Both the position numbers and the translations under genes were made by a program. Source: Caulochytrium protostelioides (lineage: Eukaryota > Chytridiomycota > Caulochytriomycetes > Caulochytriales > Caulochytriaceae). Taken from it: 64,000 bases of DNA. The stretch spans positions 1 through 64,000 of the forward strand of contig ML014130.1 of NCBI GenBank assembly GCA_003615045.1. The letters run 5' to 3'. Positions within the stretch are counted from its first letter, which is position 1. Each line of letters starts with the position of its first letter. The notes beneath the pieces are model-generated. The model saw only the letters and a program-made list of their open reading frames with translations, was not told where the DNA came from and did no database searches. Positions 57,703-64,000 of this stretch are shown here, piece after piece.

Positions 57703-59001
57703 ATGTCGCGTGTTCCCTCCGAGTCAGTGGCCCCGGCGCGCCTGACGACGCTGCTGCCCGCGCAGGACCAGGCGTTCACGTGGGGCGATGCCCCGACGCC
57801 GGACGTTGCTGACGCGTCCACGGCGCGGGGCACGCCGCTGAGTGAGGGCACCGTCCTGGCCGACGGCATGCTCGCGGACTCCGACGACGTCGCACTGACG
57901 CCGCTGCCACATGCTGCAGCGAACCCCGCTTCCGCGCTCTCGGCACCCCGCTACCCCGTCGTGTCGATCGAGAAAGTCGTCTCCTCCAAACACTCTGACA
58001 ACTCGCTGGGCACCCTCCACGATGTCGAGCACGGCAGTCCGTCCTACTACGGCGATGACGCGAAAGGCAAACCGCTGGCGCAGAGTGAGCCCCGGATCGG
58101 CGAGCGCGATGCCGCCGCACCACGCCGCCGGTCCCGTTCCGCGCGCACATCGACTTGCGTTCCCATCTGCTGCTTCCGCAGCCGCCGCCGCTGCGTCATC
58201 ACATGGAGTCTCCTGCTGGCCTCGCTCGTGATCGTGGGCCTCGCAGTCGGGCTGACCGCGTACTTCGTGATGCCGCGCGACATCTCCGTCAACCTCGGCG
58301 ACGTGAAAGTGACTGATCCGCTCGCGTTAAACGGCGACGTGCTTGCCGCGAGCGCGGCCGCGCCGCTGGTGATCTCGATGGGCCTCGGCGCGCAGCTCAA
58401 GATCGACTCGTCCGCCAATAAGGCGTCCTACCTGCTGCGCACGCTCGACGTCGTCGCGCATATCCGCGACCCGAGCACCAACGCCCCGCTGGAAAACCCG
58501 CGCGCCACAGGCCGTCTCGACGAGCTCCGCATCCCGGCGGGCGAGATCACGACGACCGGGCTGAACTTGGCGTTCAAGTACAACATCAGCGAACCGCTGC
58601 TCACGGCCGCGCAGAACGATCCGGCCCTGAGAGTGCTGCTGAAGGCCTGCGTGCTGGACGGCAACACTCAGCTGGATGTCGTCTATGACGCGGCGGCGAC
58701 GGTGGGGCTCCCGGGCGTTTCGTGGCTCAAGATCCGCCGCGACTTCAGCGGCGTCGAGAAGGTTGCCTGCCCCATCTCGAAGGATGTCGGCAATCTCAGT
58801 GAGACGCTGAAAGGCGCACTCGGCTCGGCGCTGAATACCGTCTCGGGGGTGGCGGGTGATGTCGTGCATACCGTTACCGACAAGGCCGGCGAGGCGGTCA
58901 ATACCGTGAACAACGCTGCCCAGAACGCGGGCATTGATGTCGGCCAGACGGTGAACTCGGGTCTGAACACGGCTGTCAATACTATTCGTGGCTTGTTCTG
59001 A
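57703..59001 (+). CDS. Type II membrane protein with LEA2-like ectodomain
   Basis: 432 aa from ATG 57703. An Ala/Ser/Pro-rich cytosolic region with a basic/Cys patch (TCVPICCFRSRRRC) leads to one membrane helix (about 166-190: WSLLLASLVIVGLAVGLTAY). The outer domain starts MPRDISVNLGDVKVTD and has the alternating strands of LEA2-type (NDR1/HIN1-like) proteins: PLVISMGLGAQLKIDSSANK, LDVVAHIRDP, LRIPAGEITTTGLNLAFKYN and DGNTQLDVVYDAAATV. The last about 70 residues (GNLSETLKGALGSALNTVSG ... VNTVNNAAQNAGIDVG) form amphipathic repeats rich in N, T and V. In fungi such proteins (Tag1-like) sit in the vacuole membrane or at the surface. The assignment rests on topology and strand pattern; function unknown. 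Confidence 0.8.
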   Translation: MSRVPSESVAPARLTTLLPAQDQAFTWGDAPTPDVADASTARGTPLSEGTVLADGMLADSDDVALTPLPHAAANPASALSAPRYPVVSIEKVVSSKHSDNSLGTLHDVEHGSPSYYGDDAKGKPLAQSEPRIGERDAAAPRRRSRSARTSTCVPICCFRSRRRCVITWSLLLASLVIVGLAVGLTAYFVMPRDISVNLGDVKVTDPLALNGDVLAASAAAPLVISMGLGAQLKIDSSANKASYLLRTLDVVAHIRDPSTNAPLENPRATGRLDELRIPAGEITTTGLNLAFKYNISEPLLTAAQNDPALRVLLKACVLDGNTQLDVVYDAAATVGLPGVSWLKIRRDFSGVEKVACPISKDVGNLSETLKGALGSALNTVSGVAGDVVHTVTDKAGEAVNTVNNAAQNAGIDVGQTVNSGLNTAVNTIRGLF

Positions 59002-59164
59002 AACCCGGACGGGCATTAATTTTTCGCCTGGCTTTCTTTTTCTTACCCTCCTTTTCATTCGTACTCTTTTTCATTCCCCCCCTGCTTTATGACTTCTTCG
59101 TTTTTTTTTTTTGGTTCATTTCTACTTGTTAATTTTTAATTCCTCATTACGGCTTTTGTCGCGC
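59002..59164. terminator. T-rich convergent 3' region
   Basis: 163 bp between convergent stops, with pyrimidine-rich sequence and an 11-12 T run at 59100-59112 followed by TTAATTTTTAATTCC. Likely carries 3' end signals for both genes. Confidence 0.5.
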
Positions 59165-61081
59165 TTAGAGCTTGGCTTTCGGCGATGGGGTGGCATCAGA
59201 CGGCACGATTTTGAGCGCTTTCGCCAGCTGGAGACGTTGTACTTTGCCCGTGGGACCCTTCGGCAGGGCCTTGACAAAGTGAAAGCGTCGCGGGACCTTG
59301 AAACCGGCGAGCTGAGCCAAGCAGTGCTTCCGCATCTGCTGCGCCATGACGGCCTCGTCCTGGGCAGAACTCGTGCCGCCGTCGTCGCTGTCGGCCAAGA
59401 CGATCGCGGCCTCGATTTCTTCGCCATATACGGCGCTCGGCACGCCGAAGGCCATCGCTTCGCGGACGCGCGGGTGTGCAAGCATCACCTCGTCGATCTC
59501 GAGCGGCGCGATTTTCTCGCCGCCGCGGTTGATTTGCTCCTTCATGCGGCCCGTCAGAAAGACGTAGCCCTGGCGGTCGCAGTAGCCCATGTCGCCGGTG
59601 CGGAGATACCGCTCGGGCCCGACCGAGTCGGCGGTCCGGCGGGGCGCGAGCGGCGCCTGTGGCGCGGGCAGCTGATAGAACGCTTTGGCCGTGGCTTCCG
59701 GGTTGTTGTGATACGCGCTGATGACGTTCTCGCCGTGTACGCATACTTCGCCGACCTCATTTACCGCACACTCTCGCCCGCCGTCCGCGAGAATCCGAAT
59801 GGTCGTGCCCATGGGAACCCCGACGCTGCCCGGCTTGCGCTGCGCGGGCGGCGGCGGATTCGACGTCATCTGATGCGCCGCTTCGGTCATCGCATAGGCT
59901 TCCAGGACTGGTACGCCGAGCAGCTGCTCGAGCGCCTTGAAGGTGGTGCTGCTCAGCGGGGCTGAGCAGGAGCGCGCGAACCGCAGAGCGCCGCTGTGGC
60001 CCGGGTAGGTGGTGCGCGCGCGTGCCAGCAGCATCTGATGGATGGTGGGCACGGCCGAGTACCATGTGGCAGCATGCGCGAGGACATCGGGCCAGAAGGC
60101 CGTGACCGAGAACTTGAGTGGCGCCACGACGCAGCCGCCGGACGCGAGCGTCGACAGCGTCGCGCCAATCAGGCCGTGCACGTGGAAAAGCGGCATCACG
60201 AGATACGTGATATCGCTGGGCCGCAAATGATAGGTATCGGTAATGTTGTGCACCGTGGCGAGAATATTGGCATGCGCCAGCATGATGCCTTTCGGTCGTC
60301 CGGTCGTACCGCTCGTATGTAAGAACAGGGCCGGGTCGGTCGCCCGAGCGCCCTCAAGCAACGCGGCGAGTTCCTGCAGATCGTCCACGGCCTGGCGGTA
60401 AGGCATCCGCCATTCCTGCTCCTCTGCCGGCGACGATGTTTTTGGCCGGCTGGTCACGGACACCGGCGCAAGACGGCAGTGTGCGGATCCCAGTGGCTGC
60501 GCGGGTTCCTGCGACACAAGGCGTTGAGCCGGAGCGGGACAAGCGCCGCTGCCGCCAGACGTCTTCGGACGAGCAGGAGGATCTTGTGGTTGGGCGGGGT
60601 CGGATGGGCAGCATACGCCCTGCGCTGGTTGTACGGCCACATCGAAGCTCCAGAGCGGGGTCCTGGTGGTGTGGGCTGCGCCGCGAGCCGCGTCCTGGAG
60701 ACCTGGATACGTAGCGGCGGCGGCGGCCGAGACGGGAGAAGCGTCGCACCGCGGCACAAGGAGGAGCCGGCTCTTCCCGTCGCCGACAAAAAAGGCGATC
60801 TCGTCGGCCGTGTACGCGGGATTGAGCGGGTTCGCTACGGCGCGTTTGGCCATCACGGCAAAGAAGATGAGCAGATGGGTCAGCGGGTCTGGCACGAGGT
60901 ACGTAACCACGTCACCGGGCTGCAGGTCGCGAAACGGCGACCGCTGGGCCAAGGCCGCCACGAGGTGGCGTAGTTGCGCGTAGCTGATGGTGATGGCATG
61001 GCGCTGGAGGGCACTCGCGGGCAGGACCAAGGCCCGCGACGCCGTGTCGGCCAGAAGGCCAGCGAGGTTGGTGACGGCCAT
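59165..61081 (-). CDS. PCS60: Peroxisomal-type acyl-CoA synthetase (Pcs60/AAE3-like)
   Basis: 638 aa from ATG 61081. ANL-superfamily motifs: FLHTSGTTGRPKGIMLAH (P-loop, about 251-268), the Pcs60-type YAMTEAAHQMTSNPPPPAQR block, LRTGDMGYCDRQGYVFLTGR, MKEQINRGGEKIAPLEIDEV and the C-terminal catalytic Lys in PTGKVQRLQLAKAL. It adenylates a carboxylic acid and makes the CoA thioester; Pcs60/AAE3 relatives activate oxalate. The C-terminus PKAKL ends in AKL, a plausible PTS1 peroxisomal signal. Between the N-terminal part and the P-loop there is an unusual Pro/Ser/Gln-rich insert of about 90 residues (about 130-220) not typical of the family. Substrate oxalate is inference; 4-coumarate:CoA ligase-like enzymes are the alternative. 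Confidence 0.93.
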   Translation of the reverse strand: MAVTNLAGLLADTASRALVLPASALQRHAITISYAQLRHLVAALAQRSPFRDLQPGDVVTYLVPDPLTHLLIFFAVMAKRAVANPLNPAYTADEIAFFVGDGKSRLLLVPRCDASPVSAAAAATYPGLQDAARGAAHTTRTPLWSFDVAVQPAQGVCCPSDPAQPQDPPARPKTSGGSGACPAPAQRLVSQEPAQPLGSAHCRLAPVSVTSRPKTSSPAEEQEWRMPYRQAVDDLQELAALLEGARATDPALFLHTSGTTGRPKGIMLAHANILATVHNITDTYHLRPSDITYLVMPLFHVHGLIGATLSTLASGGCVVAPLKFSVTAFWPDVLAHAATWYSAVPTIHQMLLARARTTYPGHSGALRFARSCSAPLSSTTFKALEQLLGVPVLEAYAMTEAAHQMTSNPPPPAQRKPGSVGVPMGTTIRILADGGRECAVNEVGEVCVHGENVISAYHNNPEATAKAFYQLPAPQAPLAPRRTADSVGPERYLRTGDMGYCDRQGYVFLTGRMKEQINRGGEKIAPLEIDEVMLAHPRVREAMAFGVPSAVYGEEIEAAIVLADSDDGGTSSAQDEAVMAQQMRKHCLAQLAGFKVPRRFHFVKALPKGPTGKVQRLQLAKALKIVPSDATPSPKAKL

Positions 61082-64000
61082 AGCTGAAGCGATTCAACGA
61101 TGGAGGGCAACGCCGACCCCTGAGTCGCCTGGCGAACACAACCTGGTCGATGCGCGGACCACAATGCAACTTGGGGTGGATTAGTCGATGCTGCGGGTGC
61201 CCACTTGGCAGAAATGAAGGCGCGCTTATCCTACCCTATCGGATCATGCTCGAATCAGTTCATAGACCTGTTGGTTCGGTGCCGCGCCATCGTCATGGAA
61301 ATAACGGCCCGCAGGATCGGCATGCTTCCCAAGCATCCGTCATGTCTCATCGCGCGTGACGACGCATTAACAAAACGCGGATACCTTCGACGCCGGCGAG
61401 CAGTCGAGCCCGACCACGATGGTCCGCGGCTATCGAAGGGCGTGTGTGCGGAAGCGGATGCGTCGCCCGCTCCACCCCCAACAGGGCAAGATGAAAGGAA
61501 AATGACGTTGATGGCCGCCGCTTCGGGCACGGGCAACGGGCGCGCCGTGCTGCGGCCTGCGGCCCTGTCGCGCACAGCCCGTCTCCGAAACAAGGCCAAG
61601 AGCGATATCGATCGGCAGACTCCGATGTCGCGTTCAATGCAGCGCTTGATCAGCGCATCCTCCACGGCGCATGCCAACGGGATTCACAATCACGGCTGCG
61701 GTCTGGTGGCGATAATGCCTTTTTTTACGCGTGAAAACGCTGTACCAAGCGCTCCGATGCTGACCTGCCCCGTCATCCCGTCATGATGCTATTTTCATGG
61801 AAGAGGCGATACCCTGGATTGATTTCTCCGCATCCCGGTTTGTTCGGTGATTGATCAATCCATAGCATCCTCACAAGGCCACAATGAATCACTATCAATG
61901 TCTCACCATCTACAAACGGAAAACTACAACGTATGAGCCCGCTGTTGAACAGTTGTTTCTTTTCACGGCACTTGCAAGTATTAAAATTTTTCGCCCGCTT
62001 GGACCTGCATGGCGCCCTTCACGTCATTTTCTTTGAAAGACGAACGAAGGCATGGATTGGCCGACAATCGGCATTCGATGGTGGGGAAAGAGCTTCCCGC
62101 TGACGAGAAAGACGCATCAGCGACTATGGCCCTCCCGCTGGTGACCTGAGACGCTCTGTCTTTGCTATCCCATCCTCCCGCCCCGGTGTGACTCAGGCGA
62201 CGGTGTGACCTTGTGGCCGTGGACATCCTCAGACCGTGCGCAGTGTGCGCCGCGGAGGCATCAGGAGGACGTCTAAAAAAATCAAAAATGCGTAATCCAT
62301 TGAGCCGGTATAGGCAGCATCCACGGGTGGCCACCGTATGATGGAACGTGGGCCATGTCGTGCTGTGCCGTGTCCTCCAGTATCGGTCTACACACCCCAC
62401 TCAGGGTCGATGACTCAGAGACAACGCGTGGTGCTCATCATCTGCTCGTGTTAGAGTTTGTCTCACTTAATTTTTGCTATCATCACCATGCCGATCGCGG
62501 ATTCAACCATCGCTCCAACGAGGTTGACATCGCGCCGATGCGGATGCCGGCCCGTGGGGGGTGCTCTGGCCGCTGCACGGCTCTCGGCAACTGGTTGGCG
62601 ATCGAGAATGGGGGGGCGCGATGGTCGCTCATATTTCTCTCACGCCCAACAATAAGGGACACCGCGAGCCTTCAGCCACTCTCGCCTTCCACGCGCCCTC
62701 TCTACATCCTGCTTCGGAGACGCGTTCCTTCAGTGGCCTCCTTGCGCAGCACCCCTTTTTATTCCCGGCATTTTGGTCACGACAGGCTAGCCAGACCCTA
62801 CTGCTCCCTTCGTGCTGGGACGACACAGCACTCGACGCCACGGGCTGTGGGGCAGCGACGAAGCTAAACAACGCTCCACTCAAGAGAGGTTTTTGGGGCG
62901 TGACGGTTGTCATGGTCGCGGAAGGCTGCAACACGGCCGTCATCGTGCCCCGTTGCAGCAAAGGACCTGAATGGCGGCAACATGGGCGGCGGCGCGGCCA
63001 TGAAGGCGCCTTAGCAAGTGCCCCCCCCCTGCGAGGGGTTATCCTTCACCGAGCCTGGTCACCATCATGTGTATATGGAACCGCCGGCAGATATCGGATA
63101 AATCGGCGGTGCTTATCAAAGGGGTCTTGCCCTTCGCATCTGAAGCGAAGCTTGGGCAATCATGTGAGCCAAGACGATAAGTGCATGCACAAGTCACCCG
63201 TGATGTGCCGCATGGAGGCATGGAGGCTGGACATTTGTGGAATTGGGGTCATCAGGCTCTCCGATATTTCAAGAGCAATTTCGAGAATTGTGTTTCTGCA
63301 GTGCCCCGGAGACGATCGGCCGCCGTTGCTGTCGGCGACGCGATAGCGATGAACGCCGCTGGTCCTTGAGCGCCTGCAGCAAAAGAGTTGTAGGACCGCG
63401 TTCAATCTTTCTCCCGCGAGGCCAGCGCTCCCGTGGCGGAGACATCCCACGCGGGGCAGGTCTTGCCGCGTCGGCTGACCATCCGCATCGGGTCCGTATC
63501 ATCGGAAATCGCCCCCCGCCACCCCTGGGGACCGTGCCAACGGTCGTTGTGAGCATACTTTGCAGTCGTCTGCCGTCTGCCGCAGCAGCCGGCACTTGTC
63601 TCTCGTAATTGTTTTTGCGTTGCTTTGCCAGAAAGGGGCGCGAGCCCCGCTTGCCTCTTGCGGCCCCCGTCGCACCTGATTTCTCCCTTTCCCGCCCCCA
63701 CCCCCGACTATGCATCCTTGCGGACGATGCAGACGATGAGATGCGATGGGATGCCTCGCGACGCGACGCGGCGTGCTAAAAGCCAGAGCGAGAGCGACCA
63801 CGACCACTATTTGGTCCAGCGTCAGCAGGTCCTTCTGGCCATCCGGACCCACGGGCCGATGGATGGAAGGAAGCCAGCGCGGTTGCGTGGCGGCGGCCTC
63901 ACGCGTCGTGGCCGCCCACCTTTCCCCACCGCCGCGGTCGACTTTACGTGCAAATGAGCGAATTCGATTTGCCGCTTCGCCGCGGTGCCCTGCGGCCTGG
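61082..64000. other. Terminal region with no recognisable gene (2.9 kb)
   Basis: Mixed composition, short overlapping frames on both strands and no domain content. T-runs occur at 61721-61727 and A-runs at 62274-62280. The first part is the promoter of the Pcs60-like gene. The window ends without an interrupted gene that I can see. Confidence 0.45.

Overview
The window looks like nuclear DNA of an early-diverging, GC-rich fungus. It carries fungal-type genes (HYM1 and SOG2 of the RAM network, a DMA1-like FHA-RING ligase, an Spt5 with an S. pombe-like TPAWNxGSK tail, a Pcs60-type acyl-CoA synthetase). Proteins are rich in alanine/proline tracts, and introns are nearly absent: I could support only one. 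Two decayed Fanzor/TnpB-like transposase genes, a family known from chytrids, and a possible SAS-6-like protein suggest a zoosporic lineage (a Caulochytrium-like chytrid would fit). This placement is inference, and no species can be named from the sequence.

Layout. 0-6.3 kb: a (CT)n/(CA)n leader, a secreted orphan protein, a disordered protein and the Mo25/Hym1 scaffold. 6.3-8.9 kb: non-coding, with inverted repeats. 8.9-10.8 kb: a spliced gene for an Ala/Pro-rich protein with C-terminal membrane segments. 12.0-15.1 kb: convergent HUS1 and CHMP7. 16.3-22.7 kb: DMA1-like and SOG2-like genes, also convergent. 23.5-28.5 kb: a ZIP metal transporter and a large uncharacterised protein. 29.5-38.0 kb: phospholipase D, a TBC1D5-like GAP, an RraA-like protein and TDP1; the last two have stop codons 7 bp apart. 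38.3-46.8 kb: a seven-TM receptor-like protein with a long Gln/Asn/Pro ectodomain and a Ser-rich orphan, bracketed by the two transposase relics. 46.9-53.4 kb: SPT5 and mitochondrial PDH E2. 53.4-57.7 kb: a long gene-free stretch. 57.7-61.1 kb: a type II membrane protein with a LEA2-like ectodomain and a peroxisomal-type AMP ligase. 61.1-64 kb: nothing recognisable.

The genes are housekeeping or signalling genes without operon logic, but some share themes: genome maintenance (HUS1, TDP1, DMA1-like), endosome/ESCRT traffic (CHMP7, TBC1D5-like), and polarity signalling (HYM1, SOG2). A short motif, GTGGCGCAG, recurs upstream of several genes, including a 14-bp-period tandem array in the CHMP7/DMA1 divergent promoter. 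Several perfect hairpins lie outside or inside genes. Starts were chosen at ATG codons; in many genes the open frame runs further upstream without an ATG.
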